A stretch of 64,000 nucleotides of DNA from Cupriavidus sp. WKF15 (GCF_029278605.1 NZ_CP119573.1:248001-312000); one strand, 5' to 3'; counted from the first letter of the stretch, positions 51,789 to 60,751 are shown. Made by a program: numbers and translations. The notes: generated by a model not told the origin, from the sequence alone.

Positions 51789-52364
51789 TCATGACCAGCC
51801 GTCACGGATCCGCATGATGGTCTGGCGCGACACGCGCAGCGTACGGGCCAGTTCGCTGATCGGTGTGCCGACGCGAATCGCGGCACGGATTTCCTCGTGC
51901 GTGTGAGGCTCGAGCAAAGGCTTGCGGCCCAGCCGGGCACCGCGACTGACGGCTTCCTGCGCGCTCTGCTTCATGCGCGCGCTGCGCCCTTGCCGCTCCA
52001 GCCCGTCAACCGCTTGCAGCGTCCGCAGCACTGCGGAGCCGGGTGCACTCAGGTCTTCATCACCCACTTCCACGCAATGTACCCGGACGCCCAACTCATG
52101 GCAGCGCTGCGCCGTGGCAATGACGTCGCGCAGATTGCAGCCCAGGCTCGCGAGCGTCGCGGTCACGATAGTGTCTCCGGCGCGCAAGCGCTGCAGTAGC
52201 TGCAGGAATGCGGGCCGCTGCACGGCCGGGCCCGTCCCGGATGCGCGCTCCCACCAGGCGTTGCCGATATTGACCACGTAACCCGCGGCATCGAGCGCCA
52301 TGCATTCGCTTTCGAATTCGCCAAGGCTGCCTGCCTGGTTCGTATAGAGATACACGGACGGCAT
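51789..52364 (-). CDS. Serine-recombinase-like protein lacking the catalytic set
   Basis: A 191-residue resolvase/invertase-like protein. The domain order is preserved: N-terminal resolvase domain (PSVYLYTNQAGSLGEFESECMALDAAGY, GDTIVTATLASLGCNLRDVIATAQRCHELGVRVHCVEVG) then a Hin-type HTH (THEEIRAAIRVGTPISELARTLRVSRQTIMRIRDG). The usual RVST active-site motif is replaced (YLYTN) and the LDRLGR motif reads TLASLGC, so the catalytic Ser and two Arg appear missing. It probably binds DNA without recombining it. It is convergent with the tRNA-Leu terminator. Confidence 0.8.
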   Translation of the reverse strand: MPSVYLYTNQAGSLGEFESECMALDAAGYVVNIGNAWWERASGTGPAVQRPAFLQLLQRLRAGDTIVTATLASLGCNLRDVIATAQRCHELGVRVHCVEVGDEDLSAPGSAVLRTLQAVDGLERQGRSARMKQSAQEAVSRGARLGRKPLLEPHTHEEIRAAIRVGTPISELARTLRVSRQTIMRIRDGWS

Positions 52365-52540
52365 TTGATCTCCTTGCCGCTTCCGGGCGGCACGCTACTG
52401 TCCGGAATCGTAGCATTCCTGACAGCTCGCTGATATGCCGGCGCCGATAACCTTCCTTACCATCTCTTCATCGAGCAGAAATAAATACAAGGCCCCTTTG
52501 CACCCATGCATGCGGGCCAACTGCCACTGGAGACAGAAAA

Positions 52541-53071
52541 GTGCCGATGACGACGCAACAGTACTACAACCATATCGTCGAAGGTTCCGCGACATTGCTG
52601 TCCGACGATACCTGGCAAGGGGCAGGTAGCGTGGTGCAAGCAGGCGCTGTGCTTGTGCAGTCGGGCACCCTGGGCCTCTTCCGGACCCGTGAACGCGCCC
52701 AGGCCCAGGGGCTGGCGTGGGCGAAGAGCTGGATCGACACGCACTCCGACTCGCCAGCCGCCTCGCCCGCTCCTTCCGGCAGCGACCATTCCGGTACGCC
52801 GGAGCCGAAAGCCACCCCCAGCACGCGCACAGCCCCAGACTGTGCGGCCAGGCAACTACTGGACATCGAAAGACATATCTGCGAAGTGCGCGGCAACCTC
52901 CGCAGGCAAATTCGTTTCGCGCGACAGCTTCGCGCGGATGGCCTGCCGACGGAGTTCACCGAGATGCTATTGCACACCTTGTGCCAGACCGTGACGTCGT
53001 TGCGCAAGCAGCGCAACCGTCTGCGGCAGCAGCTTGCCACCGCTTCGCGGTCCCGGCCGCGAAGCCGCTAG
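52541..53071 (+). CDS. Hypothetical protein with charged C-terminal helices
   Basis: A 176-residue protein with an N-terminal domain (QQYYNHIVEGSATLLSDDTWQGAGSVVQAGAVLVQSGTLGLFRTRERAQAQGLAWAKSWIDTH), a Ser/Pro-rich linker and a basic coiled-coil-like C-terminus (RQLLDIERHICEVRGNLRRQIRFARQL ending in SRSRPRSR). The family is not recognised. GGAG is 8 nt upstream of the GTG at 52541, which I prefer over the ATG at 52547. Confidence 0.65.
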   Translation: MPMTTQQYYNHIVEGSATLLSDDTWQGAGSVVQAGAVLVQSGTLGLFRTRERAQAQGLAWAKSWIDTHSDSPAASPAPSGSDHSGTPEPKATPSTRTAPDCAARQLLDIERHICEVRGNLRRQIRFARQLRADGLPTEFTEMLLHTLCQTVTSLRKQRNRLRQQLATASRSRPRSR

Positions 53072-53162
53072 GCAGGGCGGCAGGGAGAGGAAAACAGATC
53101 GAGGCGTGGAACCAGCCCGAAGAGACCCGAAGTGCGGGCTGGTTCCAGACGCCGTGACAGCT

Positions 53163-56100
53163 TCAGCCCTTGCGAAGCCGCATCAGCGTGGTCAGCAAGG
53201 TGTCCAGCACGATGGGCTTGGACACATGGGCATCAAAGCCCGCTTGCAGCGCCGCGTCGACGTCGCGCTGTTGCCCGTAGCCGCTGAGCGCGACTGCGGT
53301 CAGGTTTGCCAGGCCAGAAAGCTGGCGGGCTGCTCGCAGAAGTTCGTAGCCGTCCATGCCGGGCATGCCGAGATCGGACAGCAGCAGGTCCGGCGGATTC
53401 GACTCCATTTCCCTGAGCGCCGCCTGGGCGTCCGTGGCAACCTGGACAACGGCGCCTTCCGATTCGAGCAGCATCCGGAACGTCTCGACCGTGGGCGCAT
53501 CGTCGTCCACGAGCATCACGCGCATGCCGCGCAGCAATGACGCGGTCACCGGCGCCTCGCCATCGTCGGGTCGCAGGCTGGCACCTGCCGGCAACGCTAC
53601 GGTAAAAGTGGCACCAAGGCCAACGCCGGCGGAATCCGCGCTGACCGTGCCGCCATGCAGTGTCACCAGTTCCTTGACCAGCGACAGCCCGATGCCAAGA
53701 CCGGATTGCCGGCCGCGCGGGCCGCCCCCCTGGTGGAACATGTCAAAGATATGGGGCAACGCCTGCGGCTCGATGCCATGACCGCTGTCCCGCACGATGA
53801 GCCTGGCGCGCTCGCCCTCGTTCTCCAGCTTGACGTCGACCTTGCCGCCGTCACGCGTGAACTTGAGCGCATTGCTGATCAGGTTCCAGACCACCTGCTC
53901 GATGCGCGTGACATCCGCATGGATCCACACAGGCGTCTTGGGCAGTTCGCAGTGCAGCGTCAGGTGCTTGCGCGCCGCGTCATCGGACACGGCCTCGCAC
54001 ACGCGCTGCACGACTTCGCGCCAGTCCAGCGCCTCCCGCGTGAGCGAGAGCTTGCCGGTGCGCACGCGCGACATATCGAGCAGGTCGTCGATGATCTGCG
54101 CCTGGTTCTGCACCGTGCGCTGGATCGTCGCCGTGGCACGCGCAATCAGCGGATTGCGCCGGGCCTCCGTCGAGCGCGAGATCAGTTCGCTGCTCGCGCT
54201 GATCAGGTTCAGGGGGTGCTTGAGCTCGTGCGAAACCACGGCCAGGAATTCGTCGCGCCGCGCCTGGTCTTCGTCGTGCCGCCAGGCCGACTCATTGCGC
54301 GGCGCGCCCTGCGGCAGCGCCTCGTCGAGGTCACGCGCGATCTTGGCGTAACCGCTGATGCCGCCGCCTTCCAGCCGCGACAGCACGCCGCTGGAGCGAA
54401 AGCGCGTGCCGTCCTTGCGCACGTGCCAGCGGTCTTCCTCGACACGCCCGTACTTGCGGGCCTGCGCCATTTCCTCTGCCGGCACGCGTTCTTCACGGTC
54501 CCCGGGCGTGTACAGGACATCAGCCGCCCTGCCCAGCATCTCCGCCTCGTCGTAGCCGAAGATGCGCTGCGCGCCGACATTCCAGCTCGTGACGCGACCG
54601 TCGTCGTCGAACGTGATGATGGCGTAGTCGCGCGTGCTTTCCGCGACGATGCGCATGCGCTGCTCGCCATCGCGAAGACGCTCCTCCGCGGCACGGCGAG
54701 ACGTGATGTCGATGAACGACAGCACGGCGCCGTCGATACGGTCCTCGGTGGTCCGGTAGGGCAGAAAACGCGCCAGATACCAGCGGCCGTCGCTGCTGCG
54801 CACCTCGCGCTCGATCAGCCGCAGCGAATCGAAGGCTTCGGCGGCATCGTCCGACAGCTTGTCGTACTCGAGCCGGTGCGTAATGTCGAGCAACGACCGT
54901 CCGATATCCGACGGGATGATGCTGAACACATCCGTGGCCCGAGGCGTATAGCGCTTGATGCGGATATTGCGGTCCACGAAGATCGTGCCGATGTCGTTGA
55001 CCGTGATCAGGTTCTGCAGGTCGTCGTTGATCTTGCTGGTTTCCTCGACCTTCGACTTGAGCTCGGCATTGACGGTCGTAAGCTCCTCGTTGATCGATTG
55101 CAGCTCTTCCTTGCTGGTCTCGAGTTCTTCCGTGGCGGAACGCAGTTCCTCGTTAATGGCCTGCAGTTCCTCGTTCGACGCCTTGAGTTCCTCGGTCGAG
55201 GTCTCCGACTGCTCGATCGTGGCCTGCAGCTGCTCCTTGGTACGCTGCAGCTCGCTTTCCAGCTGGCTGACCATCGGGTCGCGCTGCGGCTTTGACGCGG
55301 TGGCGTCCGCCTCGGCCATGCTGTCCTCGACCTCATCGAACAGGATCAGCACGAAGTCCGCGTTGGCTTCGACATCATGGACGGGCCGCGCGATCATGTT
55401 CACGTAGAAGGACCGGCCATCGCGCTGGAGTTGCACGCGGCGCGCTTCCACGCTGTGGTTCGCCTGCAGGGCCTGGAAGATCGCGGTACGCAGCTCCAGC
55501 CTCAACTCCGGGCGCACCGCCGCGATGATGTTGTGCGACGGTTCACCGCCCGCATACTGCAGGAAACGGCCGGCACGGTCCGACAGGTGAACGATGTTCG
55601 ACTCGCGGCTGACCAGCACGCTGGGCGGCGCATGCTGCTCGATCACGCGCTGGTGCAGGTCGCCGAACGAGAACTTGCGCCGCCCCGCGTAAGGCGCGAC
55701 CATCATCGGCAGGCTGGAGACCATGGTCGCCGGCGCCTGCGGCATGGGCGCTTCGGCGCGCACCGCCACGTTGGCGCGATAGATCCGAGCCTTCTTGTCG
55801 ACCACGCTGAACAGGTTGCCGACGCTGTCCGCGGCCTCCGAACCGCCCAGGAAAAGGTAGCCGCCCGGGCGCAACGCAAAATGGAAGGTGCGCAGCACCT
55901 CGAGCTGGGCCTCCCGGTCGAGGTAGATCAGCATGTTGCGGCAGCACACCATGTCCAGCCGCGAGAATGGCGGATCGCGCAACACATTGTGCAACGCGAA
56001 CAGTACATGCTCGCGCAGCTCCTTCTTGACCCGGTAGTGCCCGGCATCCCGCGCCAGGAACTGGCGCATGCGGCCGGCATCGACGTCGGCAAGGATGGAT

Positions 56101-57230
56101 TCCGGATACAGCCCGGAACGTGCCACTGCGATAGCCCGCTCATCGATGTCGGTCGCGAAGACCTGGTACGGCACGGCTTCCCCCGCGTCTGCGCTCGCCT
56201 CCTGCAGCAGCATGGCGAGCGAGTAGGCTTCCTCGCCGGTGGCGCAACCCGCGCTCCAGACGCGAATCGGATCGCCCTCGGCACGCTGGCGCTCGATGAT
56301 CTGCGGCAGCACCTCCATACGCAGCGCATCGAAGGCCTCGCGGTCGCGGAAGAAATTGGTCACGCTGATCAGCATGTCCTGCAGCAGCAGCGGCGTTTCG
56401 TCGGGATTCGCGTGCAGGAAGTCGCGGTACTCGGCAAGCTCGCTGAGCCCGTTCACCTGCATGCGCCGCTCGATGCGGCGCAGGACGGTGGCGCGCTTGT
56501 ACTGGCGGAAGTCATGCGAGGTGCGCGTGCGCAGGATCACCATGATCTCGCGCAGGACGTGCTCGGTATCGGGGGCAGCCGCCGCCACGCTGTCGCCCGA
56601 GCCCTCATCCGACGTCAAGTGGATGCGGTTGACGTTGGACCAGAACTCCATGAGCTTCTGCGGCATCTCCGGTACCGGCAGGATGATGTCGACGTGCCCG
56701 GTACTGACTGCCGCACGCGGCATGCTGGGAAACGCCGCATCCTCGGGCTGCTGCGCCAGCACGATGCCCCCCAGCTCCTTCACGCGCGTGATGCCGACCG
56801 ATCCATCGGCCCCCGCTCCCGACAGCACGATGGCCGCGGCACGTTCGTGATGGGCCTCGGCCAGCGAACGGAAGAACAGGTCGATGGCGGCGCGGCGGCT
56901 GCCTTGCTGCGCTTCCGATTCGACGCGGAGGTAGCCATCGACCATCAACAACGTCTTGGACGGCGCAATGATGTAAACATTGTTGGGTTCGATGGCCGTG
57001 ACGTCGCTCACTTGCAATACCGGCATCGAAGTCACGGCGCCGATCATTGCGGGCAGATGGCTCGCGTGATCGGGAGCGAGGTGTACCACGATCACGTAGG
57101 CCGCGCCGGTGCGCCCCGGCAAGGCCTCGAAAAATGTCTTGAGCGCTTCGATGCCGCCGGCCGACGCACCAATGCCGACAACGGGAAAGGAAAGCTGGCT
57201 TGGAAGCGACTTCACTTCGGAAGGTGCCAT
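53163..57230 (-). CDS. CheB-CheR-PAS-histidine kinase-receiver hybrid protein
   Basis: A 1355-residue soluble signalling protein. Domains in order: CheB methylesterase (~15-195; Ser23 in GIGASAGG, His50 in HLAPDH, Asp142 in GAGADGS); CheR methyltransferase (~220-490; SAM motif VWSAGCATGEEAYS); a PAS-like region (~525-635); a coiled coil (~650-740, repeats of ELxxxNEELQ); two PAS domains (~740-845 and ~855-970); HisKA with His1001 (VSHELKHPLN); an HATPase domain (Asn1120; GLGIGL); and a receiver with Asp1286 and Lys1338. No receiver precedes CheB, so it is not a chemotaxis CheB. It likely senses envelope or redox stress; the signal is unknown. Confidence 0.95.
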   Translation of the reverse strand: MAPSEVKSLPSQLSFPVVGIGASAGGIEALKTFFEALPGRTGAAYVIVVHLAPDHASHLPAMIGAVTSMPVLQVSDVTAIEPNNVYIIAPSKTLLMVDGYLRVESEAQQGSRRAAIDLFFRSLAEAHHERAAAIVLSGAGADGSVGITRVKELGGIVLAQQPEDAAFPSMPRAAVSTGHVDIILPVPEMPQKLMEFWSNVNRIHLTSDEGSGDSVAAAAPDTEHVLREIMVILRTRTSHDFRQYKRATVLRRIERRMQVNGLSELAEYRDFLHANPDETPLLLQDMLISVTNFFRDREAFDALRMEVLPQIIERQRAEGDPIRVWSAGCATGEEAYSLAMLLQEASADAGEAVPYQVFATDIDERAIAVARSGLYPESILADVDAGRMRQFLARDAGHYRVKKELREHVLFALHNVLRDPPFSRLDMVCCRNMLIYLDREAQLEVLRTFHFALRPGGYLFLGGSEAADSVGNLFSVVDKKARIYRANVAVRAEAPMPQAPATMVSSLPMMVAPYAGRRKFSFGDLHQRVIEQHAPPSVLVSRESNIVHLSDRAGRFLQYAGGEPSHNIIAAVRPELRLELRTAIFQALQANHSVEARRVQLQRDGRSFYVNMIARPVHDVEANADFVLILFDEVEDSMAEADATASKPQRDPMVSQLESELQRTKEQLQATIEQSETSTEELKASNEELQAINEELRSATEELETSKEELQSINEELTTVNAELKSKVEETSKINDDLQNLITVNDIGTIFVDRNIRIKRYTPRATDVFSIIPSDIGRSLLDITHRLEYDKLSDDAAEAFDSLRLIEREVRSSDGRWYLARFLPYRTTEDRIDGAVLSFIDITSRRAAEERLRDGEQRMRIVAESTRDYAIITFDDDGRVTSWNVGAQRIFGYDEAEMLGRAADVLYTPGDREERVPAEEMAQARKYGRVEEDRWHVRKDGTRFRSSGVLSRLEGGGISGYAKIARDLDEALPQGAPRNESAWRHDEDQARRDEFLAVVSHELKHPLNLISASSELISRSTEARRNPLIARATATIQRTVQNQAQIIDDLLDMSRVRTGKLSLTREALDWREVVQRVCEAVSDDAARKHLTLHCELPKTPVWIHADVTRIEQVVWNLISNALKFTRDGGKVDVKLENEGERARLIVRDSGHGIEPQALPHIFDMFHQGGGPRGRQSGLGIGLSLVKELVTLHGGTVSADSAGVGLGATFTVALPAGASLRPDDGEAPVTASLLRGMRVMLVDDDAPTVETFRMLLESEGAVVQVATDAQAALREMESNPPDLLLSDLGMPGMDGYELLRAARQLSGLANLTAVALSGYGQQRDVDAALQAGFDAHVSKPIVLDTLLTTLMRLRKG

Positions 57231-57609
57231 TGGTGCGTGAGTTCTTGCTGAAAATGGTGGGTAGAAGGAAATATTACTACGCTGATCCCTCGCCGGCGCA
57301 TCCCGCGTGGCACCGCCAGCGCGGTGAAGCGGGACGCGGCATGGCGTGGCGCCAAAGAGCCTTGGCGCGGCAGCGAGGCAGGCGCGCGGGCCGCACTGCG
57401 CGACACGCCGCACCATTTCCCCCATTTTCCGCATTTCCCGCCTTGGCATTGATACGCGGCTGCGGCGTCATTACCGGCGGTTGTAGTTTCTTCCGCTCAC
57501 ACCAGCATGCCGGACGCCTGCGCACCGCATCGCGATGTCAAACCGGTGGCATGGCAGGCGGGCATGCGGGTTGCTCCACGAATGCACCTGCAACCGTACG
57601 GAGACTGCA
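57231..57609. other. Spacer between divergent genes, no gene seen
   Basis: This 379-nt stretch contains the promoters of the hybrid kinase and of the PRC-barrel gene. I found no convincing sigma-70 pair or RNA gene in it. The first 40 nt upstream of the kinase gene are AT-richer. Confidence 0.4.
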
Positions 57610-58041
57610 ATGGATCCCAATCTCACCTCGAATCAGGGCGCCGCCATCGTTGGCAGCGGTATCGGCGAAGGCCCCGGCCCCGAAGTCATGGCGGCATCGA
57701 GCCTGGACGACACCAAGGTCTATTCGTCCGACGACCAGCACGTCGGCGAGATCAAGGAGATCATGATCGACGTCCCGCGCGGCCGGGTGGCCTACGCGGT
57801 CCTCACGACTGGCGGGTTCCTCGGCATGGGCGATACGCTGCACGCGATCCCGTGGGGGGCGCTGGTCATGGACACGGACGCGAAATGCTTCCGCCTGGGC
57901 CTGACCGCAGACCGCATCAAGAACGCGCCGGGCTTCAACAAGAACAGCTGGCCCAGCATGGCCGACCCGCAATGGGCGACCGAAGTGCATCGCTACTACG
58001 AGCGCGAGCCGTACTGGATTGGCAATCCGCCGCTGTTGTGA
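57610..58041 (+). CDS. PRC-barrel domain protein
   Basis: A 143-residue protein with a PRC-barrel domain: VMAASSLDDTKVYSSDDQHVGEIKEIMIDVPRGRVAYAVLTTGGFLGMGDTLHAIPWGALVMDTDAKCFRLGLTADRIKNAPGFNKNSWPSMADPQWATEVHRYYEREPYW. Such stand-alone PRC-barrel proteins are common in Burkholderiales general-stress regions. GGAG lies 6 nt before the ATG at 57610. It precedes a DUF4142 gene. Confidence 0.9.
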   Translation: MDPNLTSNQGAAIVGSGIGEGPGPEVMAASSLDDTKVYSSDDQHVGEIKEIMIDVPRGRVAYAVLTTGGFLGMGDTLHAIPWGALVMDTDAKCFRLGLTADRIKNAPGFNKNSWPSMADPQWATEVHRYYEREPYWIGNPPLL

Positions 58042-58203
58042 GCCCTGTTGACGGCATGCCTGGCGTTGCACCCGGGGCCGTGGCGGGCGCCATGGGCCCT
58101 GGCTGCGATGCCAGGCACCGCGGCATCGCCACGGCGCGGCGGCCAGGGGCATGAAGCTTGCACAGGCATTGCATCCCGCCCGATGGCACTACAGGAGCTT
58201 GCC

Positions 58204-58716
58204 GTGACCGCTACCCGTTTCCCAGGACATCTCGCCGCCGCCATGGTGTTCTTCGTCGTCATCCCCGCACACGCCGCGCCATCTGCGTCCGACACCGAAT
58301 TCATGAAGAAAGCCGCCCAGGCCGGGACCATGGAGATCGATGCCAGCAGGCTGGCCCAGCAGAAGGCCAATGACAGTTCAGTCAAGGACTTTGCGGCCCG
58401 GATGATAAAGGACCATCAGGCCGCGGCGGATGAACTCAAGCAGCTTGCCAGCCGCAAGCAGGTGGCGCTCCCGGCGGCGCCGGACACCTCGGACAGCGCA
58501 ACGCTGGACGCGCTCAAGGGCCTGAACGGCGCGGCATTCGACCGCCGCTATACGGACAGCGTTGGCGTACAGGCGCACATGCAAGCCGTGGAGTTGTTCC
58601 GCCGGGCTTCCCAGACCGCTACCGATAGCGACGTCAAGTCCTTCGCGACAAAGACGCTGCCGACCCTCGAACACCACCTCGACATGGCGCGCAACCTGGC
58701 GGCGAAAAGCAAGTGA
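58204..58716 (+). CDS. DUF4142 periplasmic protein
   Basis: A 170-residue exported protein with signal peptide (RFPGHLAAAMVFFVVIPAHA) and a ferritin-like DUF4142 four-helix domain: DTEFMKKAAQAGTMEIDASRLAQQKANDSSVKDFAARMIKDHQAAADELKQLA and FDRRYTDSVGVQAHMQAVELFRRASQTATDSDVKSFATKTLPTLEHHLDMARNL. The GTG at 58204 is chosen because AGGAG lies 7 nt upstream; an ATG at 58183 is in frame. Function unknown; often a stress protein. Confidence 0.88.
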   Translation: MTATRFPGHLAAAMVFFVVIPAHAAPSASDTEFMKKAAQAGTMEIDASRLAQQKANDSSVKDFAARMIKDHQAAADELKQLASRKQVALPAAPDTSDSATLDALKGLNGAAFDRRYTDSVGVQAHMQAVELFRRASQTATDSDVKSFATKTLPTLEHHLDMARNLAAKSK

Positions 58717-58730
58717 ACGCGTGAGCAGCG

Positions 58731-58766
58731 CCCCGGTGCGCCATGGCCCCCCGGTGCGCCATGGCC
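58731..58766. repeat. 18-bp perfect tandem duplication
   Basis: CCCCGGTGCGCCATGGCC is present twice in tandem (58731-58748 and 58749-58766) just after the DUF4142 stop codon. A replication-slippage duplication is likely. Confidence 0.8.
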
Positions 58767-58889
58767 ATGTCCGGTCCGCGCGCCGGGTCATCTTCCGGAT
58801 CAGCTCCCTGCTTCCTCTTCCGTGTAGTGGCTGACGTACTCGTCAGCACCGTGTAGCAGGGTGCGCCGAAGCGGCGGAATCCGACGCCG

Positions 58890-59099
58890 CTAATGAATCG
58901 ACTCCGTGCCGGTACATTCGTCGCCAAGTCCCTCGATCAGCAGTACCGACTCGTTCTGCAGCGCGAGCCGGACGCCGGCAGCAATCGCAGCACTCCGGCA
59001 TGCGAAGGTTTCGGTCTTCATGGTCTTGCCATCGTCCATCATGGCGACTGCCCACATCATGCCCGTCATCGGGATCACCTTTACGACACCGTCCGCCAT
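58890..59099 (-). CDS. Small hypothetical protein (DUF2188-like)
   Basis: A 69-residue protein, MADGVVKVIPMTGMMWAVAMMDDGKTMKT..., with a later ACRSAAIAAGVRLALQNESVLLIEGLGDECTG. The arrangement (V-x-P, W-x-V, A-A-x-x-x-G-x-x-L-A) recalls DUF2188-type small proteins. GAGGAG precedes the ATG at 59099. An upstream in-frame start (59123) would hide that ribosome-binding site inside the gene. Confidence 0.6.
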   Translation of the reverse strand: MADGVVKVIPMTGMMWAVAMMDDGKTMKTETFACRSAAIAAGVRLALQNESVLLIEGLGDECTGTESIH

Positions 59100-59392
59100 C
59101 TTCAACTCCTCGGATGAAGCCACCCTCGCCTGGCCGGGCTGCCGCTATGCGGCCCTTCTGTAAGCGGATGATTGCTTGCCGCTGGCACCGGCTTCTGCAG
59201 CTGACTATTGCCGTGCATGCTCCATGCCACCGCTGCACGGGCATCCGGAGCGAGGCATGTCGGCCGCCCAATACCCCGTGCGGGCGGCACGCAAGAATGG
59301 TTGGCAAGGCCTGAAAGAATTACTGTGGTGCCGCGCAGCGAAAGCGGTCAGCGATCAGCGGCCATACGGGCGTGCGGGCGTGCGGCGCCAGC

Positions 59393-59650
59393 TCAGACCT
59401 GGCGCTTCTCGACTTCGGGGGCGTTCAGCGTGTAGGCTCGCCACGCGCCGATTGTCCAGCGCGTCCAGTGCTCGGGGGCAAAGGCCATTTCGTCATAGCC
59501 AGGCAGCCGGCTGTAAAGGACATCGCGGAGTTCCGGCTCCGCCATGAAGGCGGCCCGGATGCGGTAGATCGCAAAAACGCGTGCAAGCAGCACCAGGCCC
59601 GTAATGGCAAGCGCAACGCACCAAAGCTCCAGCGAACTCATCGAACTCAT
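59393..59650 (-). CDS. Small membrane protein, 85 aa
   Basis: An 85-residue protein with one N-terminal membrane helix (LELWCVALAITGLVLLARVFAIYRI) and a soluble tail (RAAFMAEPELRDVLYSRLPGYDEMAFAPEHWTRWTIGAWRAYT). GAGG is 7 nt before the ATG. It lies 11 nt downstream of the next small gene on the same strand. Family unknown. Confidence 0.62.
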   Translation of the reverse strand: MSSMSSLELWCVALAITGLVLLARVFAIYRIRAAFMAEPELRDVLYSRLPGYDEMAFAPEHWTRWTIGAWRAYTLNAPEVEKRQV

Positions 59651-59661
59651 GTCGTGCCTCG

Positions 59662-59868
59662 CTACGCCCTGCCGGGCCGCGTCGAACTCAAGCGAACCTC
59701 CAGCGCCGCCAGCGCACGCTCAAGACTCGCAAGCATCTCGGCGGCCTTCATGGACTCGGCGGCATCCGTCAGTCGCGCGGCACGCTGCTGTTGCAGATGG
59801 ATCTCGGCCTTCAGTTCGTTCATGTAGCGATCCAGAATGACCAGTTCGCGAAATCTTCCTGGCGTCAT
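59662..59868 (-). CDS. Small coiled-coil protein, 68 aa
   Basis: A 68-residue alpha-helical protein (MTPGRFRELVILDRYMNELKAEIHLQQQRAARLTDAAESMKAAEMLASLERALAALEVRLSS). The heptad-like pattern suggests a coiled coil. The Shine-Dalgarno is weak; a TTG at 59916 is an alternative start. It appears co-transcribed with the small membrane protein gene that follows after 11 nt. Confidence 0.55.
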   Translation of the reverse strand: MTPGRFRELVILDRYMNELKAEIHLQQQRAARLTDAAESMKAAEMLASLERALAALEVRLSSTRPGRA

Positions 59869-59927
59869 GGCGGTATCCGGAGTTGGCAGCAGTTGATTGC
59901 ATGCTATGAAAACCAAGGGGAATCGTC

Positions 59928-60044
59928 ATGGGCGGCTTTATGTTCGGAATGCAAAGATTTCGGACATCACAAAGCTTGGGTCGTGCCTGGCGCTTGGCCG
60001 CCAAGCAGCGTCGATTCCCGATGGTTGCCCGCTTGAGAGATTGA
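59928..60044 (+). CDS. Small basic protein, 38 aa
   Basis: A 38-residue Arg-rich peptide (MGGFMFGMQRFRTSQSLGRAW..., nine Arg and one Lys). AGGGGA lies 6 nt before the ATG, an excellent ribosome-binding site. The stop codon falls inside the intrinsic terminator at 60027-60058. No homologue is recognised. It sits between divergently placed small genes and the phasin. The DNA could instead encode a small regulatory RNA with the same terminator. Confidence 0.6.
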   Translation: MGGFMFGMQRFRTSQSLGRAWRLAAKQRRFPMVARLRD

Positions 60045-60058
60045 GCGGGCTCTTTTTT
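60027..60058 (+). terminator. Intrinsic terminator
   Basis: GCCCGCT / AGCGGGC (7-bp stem, 10-nt loop) followed by TCTTTTTTG. It terminates plus-strand transcription; the only upstream plus-strand candidate is the 38-aa ORF, which shows that the region is transcribed on this strand. Confidence 0.85.
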
Positions 60059-60181
60059 GTTCTTTGATGAAGCCGGGATGAGGCAATGAGGGGGGCAATG
60101 ATGATTGCCTGGGCCCCTACGGCCAAGCCGATTTACCATCCAGGTGCGCTAGAGGCCAAGGCACAGGTGCAAGATCCCTCG

Positions 60182-60751
60182 CTACCTCTTGGCGACCGCC
60201 CTTTCCGACTGCGAGTTCCCCTTATGCGCGGCGGCCGCGGCCGCCGCGGCAACGTTCGCCACCTGGCTCTCCGCCAGCTCCACCGCCTGTCTCGTCGACG
60301 CCTGCATCGATTCGCACAGCGTGATACCGGAAGCCATGGCCGCCTGCCATGCGTTCAGTGCGCCATCCGAGCCACCCGGTGCCGTCAGCGCGATCTTGTC
60401 GAAGATCTCTTGCCACGCGCGCTTGTTCGCTTCGAGTTGCGCAGCTGCCACCTTCTGAAACTCCTCTCGCGTGGCGGCCGCAATTTCCTGGACCTGCTGG
60501 AAGTACGCCCGCGCCTTTTCGGCCGCGGGTTCGGCCGCGGTGGCCTGCAGCGCAAACAGATCCTGCGGATTCCTGGCGGCAAGTGCCTGGCGCACCGCCT
60601 CCTGGCTGTCGACGATCGTCCCCTTCATGGTCTGCATGCCGAGTTCAGTGAGCTTCTGGCAGGCGTCCAGGGTCTTTGTCGTCATGCCGAACACGATATC
60701 CATGGCTGCTGCCTGTGCTGCATATACGGGCTGCAGATTGACTTCTGGCAT
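60182..60751 (-). CDS. Phasin-family protein
   Basis: A 189-residue amphipathic helical protein coating PHB granules. The N-terminus (AAQAAAMDIVFGMTTKTLDACQKLTELGMQTMKGTIVDSQEAVRQALAA) and mid-section (ARAYFQQVQEIAAATREEFQKVAAAQLEANKRAWQEIFDKI) match the phasin pattern; the C-terminus has an Ala run. AAGGAGA precedes the ATG. An 8-bp hairpin (60771-60796) lies in the 5' leader. It supports PHB metabolism in this organism. Confidence 0.92.
   Translation of the reverse strand: MPEVNLQPVYAAQAAAMDIVFGMTTKTLDACQKLTELGMQTMKGTIVDSQEAVRQALAARNPQDLFALQATAAEPAAEKARAYFQQVQEIAAATREEFQKVAAAQLEANKRAWQEIFDKIALTAPGGSDGALNAWQAAMASGITLCESMQASTRQAVELAESQVANVAAAAAAAAHKGNSQSERAVAKR

Noticed and set aside
51591..52400. 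Genomic island attached at tRNA-Leu
   Set aside because: Only the recombinase-like gene is present; no integrase, no repeat of the tRNA end within the window and no clear compositional break.
55377..57251. A 624-codon plus-strand open frame opposite the hybrid kinase
   Set aside because: The minus strand carries CheB/CheR domains with intact motifs; the plus frame has none.
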